DNA of 64,000 bases from Spirilliplanes yamanashiensis (GCF_016863475.1 NZ_BOOY01000005.1:180688-244687); one strand, 5' to 3'; positions 51,920 to 61,502 are shown, counted from the first letter of the stretch. Made by a program: numbers and translations. The notes: generated by a model not told the origin, from the sequence alone.

Positions 51920-53182
51920 ATGAGGGTACGGTTGCTCACCGCCGCCGGCCTGGCCGCGCTCATGACCCTGACCGCGTGCGGGGGCTCCGGCGGGGACTCC
52001 GGCTCGTCCGGGGGCCCGGTCACGCTGCGCATGACCACCTGGTCGGCCAACGAGGCGCACGTCGCGCTGTTCAACGAGATCGCCGCCGAGTACAAGAAGA
52101 CGAACCCGGACGTCGACGTGAAGTTCGACGCCCTGCCGTTCGAGACGTACACGACGACGATCACCACCCAGATCGCCGGCGGCAACGCCCCCGACCTGGC
52201 GTGGATCCTGGAGAACTCGGCCCCCGACTTCGTCGCCTCCGGCGCGCTCGTCGACCTCGACGACGTGCTGGAGAAGAAGGAGGAGCTGGCCCCCGCGGCG
52301 ACCGCGCTGTGGACGTCCGGCGGCAGCCTGTTCGCGTACCCGTTCTCGACCTCGCCGTTCGGGGTGTTCGTCAACACCGACCAGGTCAAGGCGGCCGGGG
52401 CGGGCAGCCCCGCCGAGCTGCGGGCCGAGGGCGAGTGGACCTGGGAGAAGGCCGTCGAGATCGCCGCGGCGTCGGCGGCCAAGAGCGGCAAGGCCGGCCT
52501 GGTCATCCGCGACTTCGACTACAAGACGTGGGACAACCTGGCCACGGTGTGGGCGGGCTGGGGCGCCGAGGCGTGGAGCGCCGACGGCAAGACCTGCGGC
52601 TTCAACCAGCCGAAGATGGTCGAGGCGATGACCTTCATCCACGACGCCATCTTCGAGAAGAAGGCGCTGCCCGCCCCGGGCACCAGCGCCGACTTCTTCG
52701 CCGGTGAGTCCGCCATGACGATCACCCAGATCTCCCGCGCGTCGCTGCTCAAGGATGCCACGTTCGGCTGGGACCTGGTGCCGCTGCCGAGCGGCCCGAA
52801 CGGCCCGTACTCGGTGATCGGCCAGGGCGGCCTGGGTGTGCTGAAGAAGGGCAAGAACGCCGAGGCGGCCGCCGCCTTCCTCAAGTTCTTCACCAACGAG
52901 GCCAACTCGGCGAAGCTGGCGCAGTTCTTCCCGCCGCCGCGGCAATCGCTGCTCAACGCCGACACCCTGGCCAAGACCAACCCGCTGCTCAAGCCGGCCC
53001 AGCTGCAGGACGTCGTCATCGACGGCATCAGCAAGGGCGTGGTGAAGCCCAGCCACAAGGGCAACGCCGAGATCTCCCAGGCCGTCCGGTCGGGCCTCGA
53101 CCCGCTGTGGAAGGCCGACGCCGACCCCAAGGCCGTGCTGGACAGCGTCTGCACCTCGATCCAGCCGCTGCTGGCGAAGTGA
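51920..53182 (+). CDS. Sugar ABC transporter substrate-binding lipoprotein
   Basis: This 420-residue protein has a signal peptide with lipobox LTAC (Cys at about 20), a Gly/Ser linker and the two-lobe fold of MalE-type (cluster B) binding proteins (VTLRMTTWSANEAHVALFNEIAAEY at the start). It captures an oligosaccharide or sugar outside the cell and delivers it to the two permeases that follow. Its stop overlaps the permease ATG by one base (TGATG). Confidence 0.94.
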   Translation: MRVRLLTAAGLAALMTLTACGGSGGDSGSSGGPVTLRMTTWSANEAHVALFNEIAAEYKKTNPDVDVKFDALPFETYTTTITTQIAGGNAPDLAWILENSAPDFVASGALVDLDDVLEKKEELAPAATALWTSGGSLFAYPFSTSPFGVFVNTDQVKAAGAGSPAELRAEGEWTWEKAVEIAAASAAKSGKAGLVIRDFDYKTWDNLATVWAGWGAEAWSADGKTCGFNQPKMVEAMTFIHDAIFEKKALPAPGTSADFFAGESAMTITQISRASLLKDATFGWDLVPLPSGPNGPYSVIGQGGLGVLKKGKNAEAAAAFLKFFTNEANSAKLAQFFPPPRQSLLNADTLAKTNPLLKPAQLQDVVIDGISKGVVKPSHKGNAEISQAVRSGLDPLWKADADPKAVLDSVCTSIQPLLAK

Positions 53183-54153
53183 TGACGCCGTCGCGTTCGA
53201 CGCCGGTGGCGGACCGGGCTCCGGCCCGGCCCGCCCCGGCGGGCGCCGGCGCGCCGGTGGGCCGGCCGTCCTTCTGGACGACGCGACGGCGCGACCGGCT
53301 CACCGGCTACCTGTTCATCGCGCCGCAGCTCGCCGGCACGGTGCTGTTCGTGCTGATCCCGCTCGGCCTGGTGTTCTGGTACAGCCTGCACGAGTGGAAC
53401 GTCCTCGCCGACGAGTTCACCTTCACCGGCGGCGAGAACTACGCCAAGCTCGCCGCCGACCCCAACCTGCCCGGCGTGCTGCGCGCCACCGGCCTGTTCT
53501 CCGCGGGCCTGGTGGTGCTCAACCTCGCCCTGGCGCTGTTCCTCGCCGTGCTGCTCAACCAGAAGCTGCGCGGCACCACGTTCTTCCGGGTGCTGTTCTT
53601 CTCCCCGGTCGTCGTGTCGCTGGTCGCCTGGACGATCGTCTGGCAGTTCATGCTCCAGGACAACGGCGGCGTCAACGGCCTGCTCGCCACCGTCGGCGTC
53701 GACGGCCCGAACTGGCTGCGCTCGGACGGCACCGCGATGATCTCCGTGATCGTGGTGCAGGTCTTCAAGAACGTCGGCCTCAACATGGTGCTGTTCCTGG
53801 CCGCGCTGCAGGGCGTGCCGCAGGAGCTGTACGAGGCCGCCCGCGTCGACGGCGCGAGCCGGTGGCGCACGTTCTGGCGGATCACCATGCCGCTGATCAG
53901 CCCGACCGTGCTGCTCACCTCGATCATCACGGTCGTCGGCTCGCTGCAGGTGTTCGCGCAGATCGCCATCCTCACCCAGGGCGGGCCCGGCACGTCGACC
54001 ACGGTGCTCGTCTACTACCTGTACCAGCAGGCGTTCCAGTTCCACGCCTTCGGCTACGGGTCCACCCTGTCCGTCCTGCTCTTCGCCATCGTGCTGGCGC
54101 TGACGGTCGTCCAGTGGCAGCTGCGCAAGAGGTGGGTCCACCATGAGAACTAA
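53182..54153 (+). CDS. Sugar ABC transporter permease, MalF type
   Basis: This 323-residue permease has six membrane helices after a Pro/Ala-rich N-terminus and the ATPase-coupling EAA loop (ELYEAARVDGASRWRTFWRITMP). GTG 53179 is an alternative start. It overlaps the next permease by 11 bases. No ATPase gene follows, so a shared MsiK-like ATPase encoded elsewhere is expected, as known for actinomycete sugar importers. Confidence 0.94.
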   Translation: MTPSRSTPVADRAPARPAPAGAGAPVGRPSFWTTRRRDRLTGYLFIAPQLAGTVLFVLIPLGLVFWYSLHEWNVLADEFTFTGGENYAKLAADPNLPGVLRATGLFSAGLVVLNLALALFLAVLLNQKLRGTTFFRVLFFSPVVVSLVAWTIVWQFMLQDNGGVNGLLATVGVDGPNWLRSDGTAMISVIVVQVFKNVGLNMVLFLAALQGVPQELYEAARVDGASRWRTFWRITMPLISPTVLLTSIITVVGSLQVFAQIAILTQGGPGTSTTVLVYYLYQQAFQFHAFGYGSTLSVLLFAIVLALTVVQWQLRKRWVHHEN

Positions 54154-54967
54154 GGTCTGGCTGTACGGCGTCCTGCTGGTGCTGTGCGTGCCGTTCGTGT
54201 TCCCGACCTGGTGGATGGTCACCTCGTCGCTGAAGCCGAACGCCGACATCTTCGCGTTCCCGCCCGCCCTGTGGCCCGACGACCCGAGCTGGTCGGCGTG
54301 GGGCCAGGTCTTCGACATGCAGCCGTTCGCGCAGCAGTACTGGAACTCGGCGTACATCGCCCTGGTCGTCACGCTCGGCACCCTGGCGGTGTCGGCGCTG
54401 GCCGGCTACGCGTTCGCCCGGGTGCGGTTCCCCGGCCAGAACGCGCTGTTCCTGGTCGTCCTCACCGGCCTGCTCATCCCGAGCGAGGTGACGATCGTGC
54501 CGCTGTTCCGGATGTTCAACAGCTGGGGCATGGTGGACACCCACTGGCCGCTGATCCTCGTGCCGATCTTCGGCGCGCCCAGCGTGCTGGCCACGTTCAT
54601 CATGCGCCAGTTCTTCATCACGCTGCCCGGCGAGCTGGAGGAGGCCGCCCGCATGGACGGCCTCGGCCGGCCGGCGATCTTCTGGCGGATCGCGGTGCCG
54701 CTGGCCAAGCCGGCCCTCGGCGCCGTCTCGATCTTCACCTTCCTGCACAGCTGGAACCTGTACCTGGAGCCGATCGTGTTCGTCCAGTCGCAGGAGAAGT
54801 TCACGCTGCCCCAGGCGCTCACCCAGTTCGTGGACGTCTACCAGGGACCGTTGTGGAACGTGCAGCTGTCCGCGGCATCGATGACGGCGATCCCGGTGCT
54901 GATCGTGTTCGTGATCGCCCAGCGCCAGTTCATCGAGGGCCTGGCGCACACGGGCCTCAAGGGGTGA
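54143..54967 (+). CDS. Sugar ABC transporter permease, MalG type
   Basis: This 274-residue protein is the second pore subunit, with six helices and the EAA loop ELEEAARMDGLGRPAIFWRIAVP. It is the last gene of the LacI operon and its 3' end overlaps a convergent small membrane protein gene by 11 bases. Confidence 0.94.
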   Translation: MRTKVWLYGVLLVLCVPFVFPTWWMVTSSLKPNADIFAFPPALWPDDPSWSAWGQVFDMQPFAQQYWNSAYIALVVTLGTLAVSALAGYAFARVRFPGQNALFLVVLTGLLIPSEVTIVPLFRMFNSWGMVDTHWPLILVPIFGAPSVLATFIMRQFFITLPGELEEAARMDGLGRPAIFWRIAVPLAKPALGAVSIFTFLHSWNLYLEPIVFVQSQEKFTLPQALTQFVDVYQGPLWNVQLSAASMTAIPVLIVFVIAQRQFIEGLAHTGLKG

Positions 54968-55193
54968 TGGCGGTCGCCGCCACGGCGACCGCGGCGAGCA
55001 GCAGCAGCACGCCGCCGGCGACGGCGCGGGTGCGGGCCCAGGCGGTGCGGCGCAGGTGGGGCAGCTCGCGGCGGGCGCCCCGGACGTCCAGCCAGGCGGC
55101 GTGGGCGCGGCCCACGCCGTAGCCGAGCAGGACCATGGCGACGGTGGACAGCAGGGCTGCGACGCTCATGACGGCGATCCTGTGGTCGGTCAT
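54957..55193 (-). CDS. Small two-helix membrane protein
   Basis: This 78-residue protein has two hydrophobic helices (about residues 8-27 and 56-76) joined by a basic loop (DVRGARRELPHLRRTAWARTR). No family is recognised. The ribosome binding site is weak, and its end overlaps the permease gene on the other strand, so it is less certain than its neighbours. Confidence 0.55.
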   Translation of the reverse strand: MTDHRIAVMSVAALLSTVAMVLLGYGVGRAHAAWLDVRGARRELPHLRRTAWARTRAVAGGVLLLLAAVAVAATAITP

Positions 55194-55287
55194 GTTCCCG
55201 AGTGTGGGGCCGCGGATCGTCACGGACCAGGGGATACCTGGACCATTCGCGCCCAAACGGGATGAGTCTCCTGTCGGCGATCCGACA

Positions 55288-56172
55288 TCAGGCCGGGACG
55301 CGCACCGTCACCGCGTGCGGCACCACCGTGGCGCGCAGCCGCTTCGCCGTCGTGCGGGCGCCGCCGTCCAGCTCGTACTCCATCGGGGCGGCCAGTTTCA
55401 CGTCGATCTCGCGGGCGCGGGTCATCCGCACGAACGGCGAGCGGTCCGAGCGGCCCACCACCATGCGCCCCAGCGTCCGGGCCCACTCGGCCGCGCCCTG
55501 CGCCGTCGACACGCCGACCTCCAGCCAGCCGTCGTCGGGCTCGGCGTCGTCGAAGGCGTGGATGCCGCCGGTGATCGTGCCGACGTTGCCGAGCAGCACG
55601 CAGCTCGCCGCGCCCTTGAACCACGTGGTGCCGTCGATCTTCACCCGCACCTGCGGCGCCGAGCCGTCGACGTGCTTCAGGCCGGTCCACACGTACGCGA
55701 GGCGGCCGAGCTGGTCCTTCAGGCCGCGGTCGGCCTCCTTGATCAGGTTGCCGTCGAAGCCCGCGCCGGCCATCACGGCGAAGTGCTCACCGTTGACCTT
55801 GCCCAGGTCCAGCGGTCGCTTGCGGCCGTGGAACGCGATGCGCACCGCCTCCGGCAGGTCCTGCGGGATGCCCAGGTTCGTCGCCAGCAGGTTGGCCGTG
55901 CCGGCGGGGATGATGCCGATCGTGACGTCGCGCCCGGCGAGGGCGTCCAGGGTGCGCTGCACCATGCCGTCGCCGCCCCACACCAGGACCAGGTCGGCGC
56001 CCTTCGCGGCCGCCTCGCGGGCCTTCTTGGGGGCCTTGCGGCTCTTGGGCACCTCGTACCACAGCAGCGTGCCCACGTCCTCGGCGGTGACGCGGCGGCG
56101 CAGCTCGTCCAGCCCGCCGCCGAGGGTCTTCTTCCGGTGGGCGATCACTGCGACGGTCTTCGGTCCGCTCAT
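55288..56172 (-). CDS. Diacylglycerol kinase family lipid kinase
   Basis: This 294-residue enzyme has the catalytic-domain motifs VLVWGGDGMVQRTL and GIIPAGTANLLATNLGIP of the DagK/YegS family and a C-terminal beta-sandwich domain. It phosphorylates a lipid alcohol such as diacylglycerol at the membrane. A 7-bp stem (GCCGGGT/ACCCGGC, 56174-56192) lies directly before the ATG and could hinder translation. Confidence 0.93.
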   Translation of the reverse strand: MSGPKTVAVIAHRKKTLGGGLDELRRRVTAEDVGTLLWYEVPKSRKAPKKAREAAAKGADLVLVWGGDGMVQRTLDALAGRDVTIGIIPAGTANLLATNLGIPQDLPEAVRIAFHGRKRPLDLGKVNGEHFAVMAGAGFDGNLIKEADRGLKDQLGRLAYVWTGLKHVDGSAPQVRVKIDGTTWFKGAASCVLLGNVGTITGGIHAFDDAEPDDGWLEVGVSTAQGAAEWARTLGRMVVGRSDRSPFVRMTRAREIDVKLAAPMEYELDGGARTTAKRLRATVVPHAVTVRVPA

Positions 56173-56214
56173 GGCCGGGTCTCTTACCCGGCGGCGCGGA
56201 CGCGCAAGCGCGGA

Positions 56215-56238
56215 GAGCGGCCCCTGCCCGGGCCGCTC
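56215..56238 (-). terminator. Hairpin terminator after the GAF gene
   Basis: GAGCGGCCC pairs with GGGCCGCTC around a 6-base loop, ten bases beyond the GAF stop and before the lipid kinase gene. Confidence 0.7.
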
Positions 56239-56247
56239 CGGCGGGGA

Positions 56248-56835
56248 TCAGCTCACGCCGGCCCGCAGCCGCTCCTCGGCGGCCGCGCTGCGGATCACCA
56301 TGAGGCGCAGCTCCAGCTCGTCGGACACCATCGCGGCCAGGTGCTCCAGCGCCTTGAGCTGCTTCGGCGTGACCTCGCGAGGGCGGGCGTCGATCACGTT
56401 GACCGTGCCGAGCCGGTACCCGTCGTGGGTGCGGATCGGCGCGGCGGCGTAGAACCGCAGGCCCAGCTGGCCGCGGACCAGCGGGTGCTCGAGGGTGCGG
56501 GGGTCGGAGAGGGCGTCGTTGACGACGTAGACCTCGTCCTGGGAGATCACCGACGCGCAGAGGCCCGGCTCCTTGCCGACCTCCTTGACGCCGGACAGCC
56601 CCTCGCACGCGGCGAGCCAGACCCGGTCGCTCTCCACCATGGAGACGGTCGCGATCGGGGTGTCGAAGACGGTCTGCGCGATGAAGGCGACCCGCTGGTA
56701 CGCCTCCTCGATGGGGTGGTCGACCAGTTCGTAACGGCGGACCGCCGCCAGGCGGCGTTCCTCCTCGGCCAGCGCCTCGGCGTTCACGGCGGGGGAGTCG
56801 AGGTACGGGTACTCGGACCCGTGACCTTGGGACAT
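56248..56835 (-). CDS. GAF domain protein
   Basis: This 195-residue protein is a single GAF domain (DTPIATVSMVESDRVWLAACEGL, then FYAAAPIRTHDGYRLGTVNVID) of the type often found as a stand-alone sensor in actinomycetes, ending in a helix. No output domain is attached. A cysteine near residue 94 (PGLCASVI) is at the usual chromophore/redox position of this group. CAGACT and GAGGAGGGA before the ATG give promoter and ribosome binding site. Confidence 0.9.
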   Translation of the reverse strand: MSQGHGSEYPYLDSPAVNAEALAEEERRLAAVRRYELVDHPIEEAYQRVAFIAQTVFDTPIATVSMVESDRVWLAACEGLSGVKEVGKEPGLCASVISQDEVYVVNDALSDPRTLEHPLVRGQLGLRFYAAAPIRTHDGYRLGTVNVIDARPREVTPKQLKALEHLAAMVSDELELRLMVIRSAAAEERLRAGVS

Positions 56836-56909
56836 GAGGGGTCCCTCCTCACAGTCTGGGGTGTGACGGACACGGAGAGCTTAGCCAATGGCGGGGTAAG
56901 GACACGAGC

Positions 56910-57821
56910 ATGAACAGACCGACCGCGGCCGTCGTCGGCCAGCTCGCCCGCGACCTCGTCCTCACCGTGCCGGCCCTGCCGGACGGGCACGCGGCCGCCG
57001 ACGCCACCGGCCGGCGCGAGCTGCTCGGCGGCAAAGGCGCCAACCAGGCCGTGGCGCTCGCCCAGCTCGGCGTGCGGCCGGCCCTGGTCGCCGTCGCCGG
57101 CGACGACCGCACCGGCGACGACCTGCTCGCCCAGGCCCGCCGCGACGGCATCGACACCGCCGCCGTGGTGCGCCGGGCCGGCACCCCGACCGGGCTCATC
57201 GTCGAGCTGCTGGAGGACGACGCCACCTGGCGGTACGTGCAGCACCTGCCCGACGCCGTGCTGCTCACCCCCGACGACGTGGTCCGGGCCGCGCCCGTGC
57301 TGCGCCGCAGCGACGCCGTCCTCGTGCAACTGCAGCAGCCCGCGGACGCCGCGCTCGCCGCCGCCGAGATCGCCGCCGGGGCCGGCCGGCTCGTCGTGCT
57401 CGACGGCGCCCCGCCGGAGGACGCCCGCGACCGGCTGATCGCCGCCGCCACCGTCGTGCGGGCCGACGAGCAGGAGACCCGGCTGCTGCTCGGCGACACC
57501 GGCGACACCGACGACGACGTGTTGGCCGCCGCCACCTCCCTGCTCGACCGTGGACCCGGCCTGCTCGCGCTCGGCCGGCCGGGCGGCAACCTGTTCGTGT
57601 GGCGCGGCGGGCACCTCATGCTGCCCACCGACGACGACGGCGTCCGCGACACCACCGGCGGCGGCGACGCGTTCACCGCCGCGCTGACGGCGGCCCTGCT
57701 GCGCGGCGACCGGCCGGCGGACGCCGCCCGGCACGCCGTCGCCGCGTCGGGCAGCACGGTGCGCCATCCAGGGGGACGGCCCGGCCTCGCACCGTTAGAA
57801 ACCGGGCATCGGGGGAACTAG
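56910..57821 (+). CDS. PfkB family (ribokinase-like) sugar kinase
   Basis: This 303-residue kinase has the substrate motif GGKGANQAVALAQLG and the ATP/anion-hole motif DTTGGGDAFTAAL with the catalytic aspartate. The sequence is closest to ribokinases, but the sugar cannot be told. Its stop lies seven bases before the GH65 start, so the two enzymes form an operon. Confidence 0.92.
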   Translation: MNRPTAAVVGQLARDLVLTVPALPDGHAAADATGRRELLGGKGANQAVALAQLGVRPALVAVAGDDRTGDDLLAQARRDGIDTAAVVRRAGTPTGLIVELLEDDATWRYVQHLPDAVLLTPDDVVRAAPVLRRSDAVLVQLQQPADAALAAAEIAAGAGRLVVLDGAPPEDARDRLIAAATVVRADEQETRLLLGDTGDTDDDVLAAATSLLDRGPGLLALGRPGGNLFVWRGGHLMLPTDDDGVRDTTGGGDAFTAALTAALLRGDRPADAARHAVAASGSTVRHPGGRPGLAPLETGHRGN

Positions 57822-57828
57822 ATCACGG

Positions 57829-60159
57829 GTGAGCCACCCGTACCCGGTCGAGCCCTGGTGCCTGCGTGAGCACGGCGCCCCCACCGAGTCGCTACGCCAG
57901 GTCGAGTCCCTGTTCGCCCTCGCCAACGGCCACATCGGCATCCGCGGCACCCTCGACGAGGGCGACCCGCGCGGCATGCCGGGCACCTACCTCAACTCTC
58001 TCTACGAGCTGCGCGAGCTGACCTACCCCGAGGACGCGTACGGGTTCCCCGAGGCCAGCGAGACCGTGGTCAACGCGCCCGACGCCACGTTCGTGCGGCT
58101 CACCGTCGGCGACGCCGCGCTGGACGTGCGCACCGCCGGCGTCCACGGCCACGAACGCGTCCTCGACCTGCGCGAGGGCACCCTCACCCGGTCGTTCGAG
58201 TGGGCCGGCGTCGCCGTGCGCAGCACCCGGGTCGTGCCGTTCACCCGCCCCGCGGTGGCCGCGCTGCGCTACGAGGTGCGCGCCCTCGACGCCGCCGTGA
58301 CCGTCCGCCTCGACTCCGACCTGCTGGCCAACGAGGAGCAGCCCGAGCAGCGCGACGACCCCCGTGCCGCCACCGTCCTGCAGCGGCCCCTCGTCCCGCA
58401 GCGCCACCTCGGCGAGGCGGCCGGCGGCGTGCTGGAGCACCGCACCGAGCGCAGCGGCATCCGGCTCGTGTCCGCCGTGGACCACACCGTCGACGGCGGC
58501 GCCACCCCGCCCGCCGTCAGCACCGAGGCGGGCCCCGACCGGATCCGCACCACGGTCACCGCCACGCTGGGGCCGGGGGAGACCCTCACCCTCGTCAAGG
58601 TCGTCGCGTACTCCTGGTCGGACGCGCACGACCCCGGCCGGCTGGAGCACGACGCCCGGCACGACCGCGACACCGCCCTCGCCGACGGCTTCGACGCGCT
58701 GCTGCGCGACCAGCGCCTGCACCTCGACGACTTCTGGCGGCACGCCGACGTCGAACTCGACGGCGACCCGCCCGTGCAGCAGGCCGTCCGGTTCGGGCTG
58801 TTCCACGTGCTGCAGGCCGGCGACCAGTCCGTCCCGCACCCGGTGCCCGCCAAGGGCCTCACCGGCAACGGCTACGACGGCCACGCCCTGTGGGACACCG
58901 AGGCGTTCGTGCTGCCGATGCTCACCTACACCCACCCGGACTGCGCCCAGTACGCGCTGCGCTGGCGGCACGGCATGCTGGCCCGGGCCCGCGAGCGCGC
59001 CACCGAGCTGCGGCTGGCCGGCGCCGCCTTCCCATGGCGCACCATCGGCGGCCACGAGTCGTCCGGCTACTGGCCCGCCAGCACCGCCGCCCTGCACGTC
59101 AACGCCGACATCGCCGACGCCGTCCTGCGCTACGCGGCCGCCACCGGCGACGACGCGTTCGTCCGCGAGTGCGGCGAGGACCTGCTGATCGAGACCGCCC
59201 GGCTGTGGGCGCGCGTCGCGCACCGCGGCGACGACGGCGCCTGGCACATCGACGGCGTCACCGGCCCCGACGAGTACACCGCCGTGGTCCGCGACAACCT
59301 CTTCACCAACCTGATGGCCCAGCGCAACCTGCGCGGGGCGGCGGCGTGCGCGTCGGCGGACCCGGCCGAGGCGGCGCGCTGGCGCGAGATCGCCGACGGC
59401 ATGCACGTGCCGTACAGCGCGGCCAAGGGCGTGCACGAGCAGCACGCCGGGTTCACCACCCTGCAGGAGTGGGACTTCGACGCCGACGACGAGTACCCGC
59501 TGCTGCTGCACCACCCCTACTTCGAGCTGTACCGCCGGCAGGTCGTCAAGCAGGCCGACGTCGTGCTCGCCATGCACCTGCGCGGTGACGCCTTCAGCGC
59601 GGCCGAGAAGGCCGCCAACTTCGCCTACTACGAGGCCCGCACCGTGCGCGACTCGTCGCTGTCCTCGCCGACCCAGGCCATCCTCGCCGCCGAGCTGGGC
59701 CACCTGGAGCTGGCGCACGACTACCTCGGCGAGGCGGCCCTGCGCGACCTGCAGGGCGACGGCGAGAAGAGCGGCGACGGCCTGCACATCGCCTCGCTGG
59801 CCGGGGCGTGGTCGGCGCTGGTGATGGGCTTCGGCGGGCTGCGCGACCACGACGGGCGGCTCACGTTCGCCCCCCGCCTGCCCAGCCACCTGGGCCGGCT
59901 GCGCTTCGCGATCCGTTGGCGCGGCGCCCGGCTGCGGGTCACCGTGACGCCCCGCGAGGCCGCGTACGAGACCGACGGCGACCGGATCGACCTGCACCAC
60001 CACGGCGAGGCCGTCACGGTGGCGGCCGGCGCGCCGGTGACGCTGGCGATCCCGCCGCTGCCCGACCCCGGGCCGGTGCCGCAGGCGCCGCCCGGCCTCG
60101 CCCCGGCCAGCCGCCGCGCCGAGCTGGCGGAGGCGGGCGACGGCGGGGCCGCCGCCTGA
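57829..60159 (+). CDS. Glycoside hydrolase family 65 disaccharide phosphorylase
   Basis: This 776-residue protein has the GH65 layout: an N-terminal super-sandwich (NGHIGIRGTLDEG, then TYLNSLYE), an alpha/alpha barrel with substrate motif ALWDTEAFVLPMLTYTHP, and the catalytic acid Glu482 in GVTGPDEYTAVV. Such enzymes phosphorolyse maltose, trehalose, kojibiose or nigerose. The usual beta-phosphoglucomutase neighbour is absent; a PfkB kinase precedes it instead. Confidence 0.93.
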   Translation: MSHPYPVEPWCLREHGAPTESLRQVESLFALANGHIGIRGTLDEGDPRGMPGTYLNSLYELRELTYPEDAYGFPEASETVVNAPDATFVRLTVGDAALDVRTAGVHGHERVLDLREGTLTRSFEWAGVAVRSTRVVPFTRPAVAALRYEVRALDAAVTVRLDSDLLANEEQPEQRDDPRAATVLQRPLVPQRHLGEAAGGVLEHRTERSGIRLVSAVDHTVDGGATPPAVSTEAGPDRIRTTVTATLGPGETLTLVKVVAYSWSDAHDPGRLEHDARHDRDTALADGFDALLRDQRLHLDDFWRHADVELDGDPPVQQAVRFGLFHVLQAGDQSVPHPVPAKGLTGNGYDGHALWDTEAFVLPMLTYTHPDCAQYALRWRHGMLARARERATELRLAGAAFPWRTIGGHESSGYWPASTAALHVNADIADAVLRYAAATGDDAFVRECGEDLLIETARLWARVAHRGDDGAWHIDGVTGPDEYTAVVRDNLFTNLMAQRNLRGAAACASADPAEAARWREIADGMHVPYSAAKGVHEQHAGFTTLQEWDFDADDEYPLLLHHPYFELYRRQVVKQADVVLAMHLRGDAFSAAEKAANFAYYEARTVRDSSLSSPTQAILAAELGHLELAHDYLGEAALRDLQGDGEKSGDGLHIASLAGAWSALVMGFGGLRDHDGRLTFAPRLPSHLGRLRFAIRWRGARLRVTVTPREAAYETDGDRIDLHHHGEAVTVAAGAPVTLAIPPLPDPGPVPQAPPGLAPASRRAELAEAGDGGAAA

Positions 60160-60161
60160 CG

Positions 60162-61475
60162 TCAGTCGTCCTCGGTGTCCTCGCCGGCCCGGGCCACGGC
60201 CCGCAGCCGCACCCCCGTGATGGCCCGGCCGGTCACCTCGACCACCTCGGCGGTGAACTGCGGCAGCTCCACCACCTCGCCCGGCTCGGTGGGGATGTGC
60301 CCCAGCCGGGCCAGCACCAGGCCGGCGATCGTCGTGTAGTCGCCGTCGTCGCTGTCGTCGGGGTCGAACCCGATGTCCGGCAGGTCGTGGATGGGGAAGC
60401 CGCCCGGCAGCAGCAGCGCGCCGTCCGGCTCCTTCACCACCGACTCCACGTCGCGGTCGGTCTCGTCGTAGATCTCGCCGACGATCTCCTCGACCAGGTC
60501 CTCCATCGAGATGATGCCGTCGATGGCGCCGCGCTCGTCCACCACCAGCGCGAGCTGCTGGCGCTCCTGGCGCAGCTGGCGCAGGGCGTCCGAGACGCGC
60601 AGCGTCTCCGGCAGGAACAGCCCGGGGCGCGCCACCGCGTCCACCCGGCCCTGCGCGCCGATGAGGTCGCGCAGGTGCACCACGCCGACCACGTCGTCGA
60701 GGCCGGCGGGGCCGACGACCGGCGCCCGGGAGTGCCCCGAGTCGATCAGCGTGAACAGCGCCTCCGGGGCGGGGGTGTCCTGCGGGAACGCCAGCACGTC
60801 GCGGCGCGGCACCAGGATCTCGCGCAGGATGCGGTCGGCGATCTCGAACGCGCCGCTGATGATCGTGCGCTGCTCGGCGGAGAACTCCTGCTGCGCCGCC
60901 ACCATGTCGCGGATCTCCTCGGTGCTGACCTCCTCGCGCTGGGCGTGCGGGTCGCCGCCGGTCAGCCGCACCACCAGGTCGGTGGACTTGCCGAGCAGCC
61001 ACACCGCCGGCCGGGAGATCGACGACAGCACGTCCAGCGGGCGGGCCACCATCAGCGCCCAGCCCTCCGTGCGCTGCATGGCGATGCGCTTGGGCGCCAG
61101 CTCGCCGAACACCAGCGTCACGAACGTCAGCAGGATCGTCACCACCACGATCGCGGCCGGCTCGGCGGCGCCACCCAGGAAGCCCAGCGGCTCGATCAGC
61201 GGCTGCGCCAGCGACACGGCCGCGGCCGCCGACGCCAGGAAGCCGGCCAGCGTGATGCCGATCTGGATGGTGGCCAGGAACCGGTTGGGGTCGCGGGCCA
61301 GGCGGGCCAGCACCCGGCCGCCGCGCGACGTGCGCTCCAGTCGCTGCAGCTGGCCCTCGCGCAGCGACACCAGCGCCATCTCGCTGCCGGCGAACAGGGC
61401 GTTCAGCAGGACCAGGACGAAAACGAGCAGGATCTGCCCGGTATAGCCACTCACGACTGCTGACGTCCTTTGCAT
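60162..61475 (-). CDS. CNNM/CorC-type hemolysin-family membrane protein
   Basis: This 437-residue protein has a DUF21 membrane domain with four helices (about residues 10-190; motifs NALFAGSEMALVSL and GELAPKRIA), a CBS-domain pair (about 205-330) and a C-terminal CorC/HlyC domain (about 345-430). Relatives export magnesium or other divalent ions. It is convergent with the GH65 gene, with two bases between stops. A TACGGT at 15 bases before the ATG may be the -10 box. Confidence 0.92.
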   Translation of the reverse strand: MQRTSAVVSGYTGQILLVFVLVLLNALFAGSEMALVSLREGQLQRLERTSRGGRVLARLARDPNRFLATIQIGITLAGFLASAAAAVSLAQPLIEPLGFLGGAAEPAAIVVVTILLTFVTLVFGELAPKRIAMQRTEGWALMVARPLDVLSSISRPAVWLLGKSTDLVVRLTGGDPHAQREEVSTEEIRDMVAAQQEFSAEQRTIISGAFEIADRILREILVPRRDVLAFPQDTPAPEALFTLIDSGHSRAPVVGPAGLDDVVGVVHLRDLIGAQGRVDAVARPGLFLPETLRVSDALRQLRQERQQLALVVDERGAIDGIISMEDLVEEIVGEIYDETDRDVESVVKEPDGALLLPGGFPIHDLPDIGFDPDDSDDGDYTTIAGLVLARLGHIPTEPGEVVELPQFTAEVVEVTGRAITGVRLRAVARAGEDTEDD

Positions 61476-61502
61476 CGGTGACGAGCCTGAACCGTACCGG
61501 CT

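Noticed and set aside
50160..51923. A second long plus-strand frame across the FAD oxidoreductase
   Set aside because: It is the +1 shadow of the flavoprotein gene with Arg/Pro/Ala-rich composition.
57892..61002. A 1036-codon open frame antisense to the GH65 gene
   Set aside because: It is a shadow of GH65 with no domain-like sequence; the end overlaps the CNNM gene in a wrong frame.
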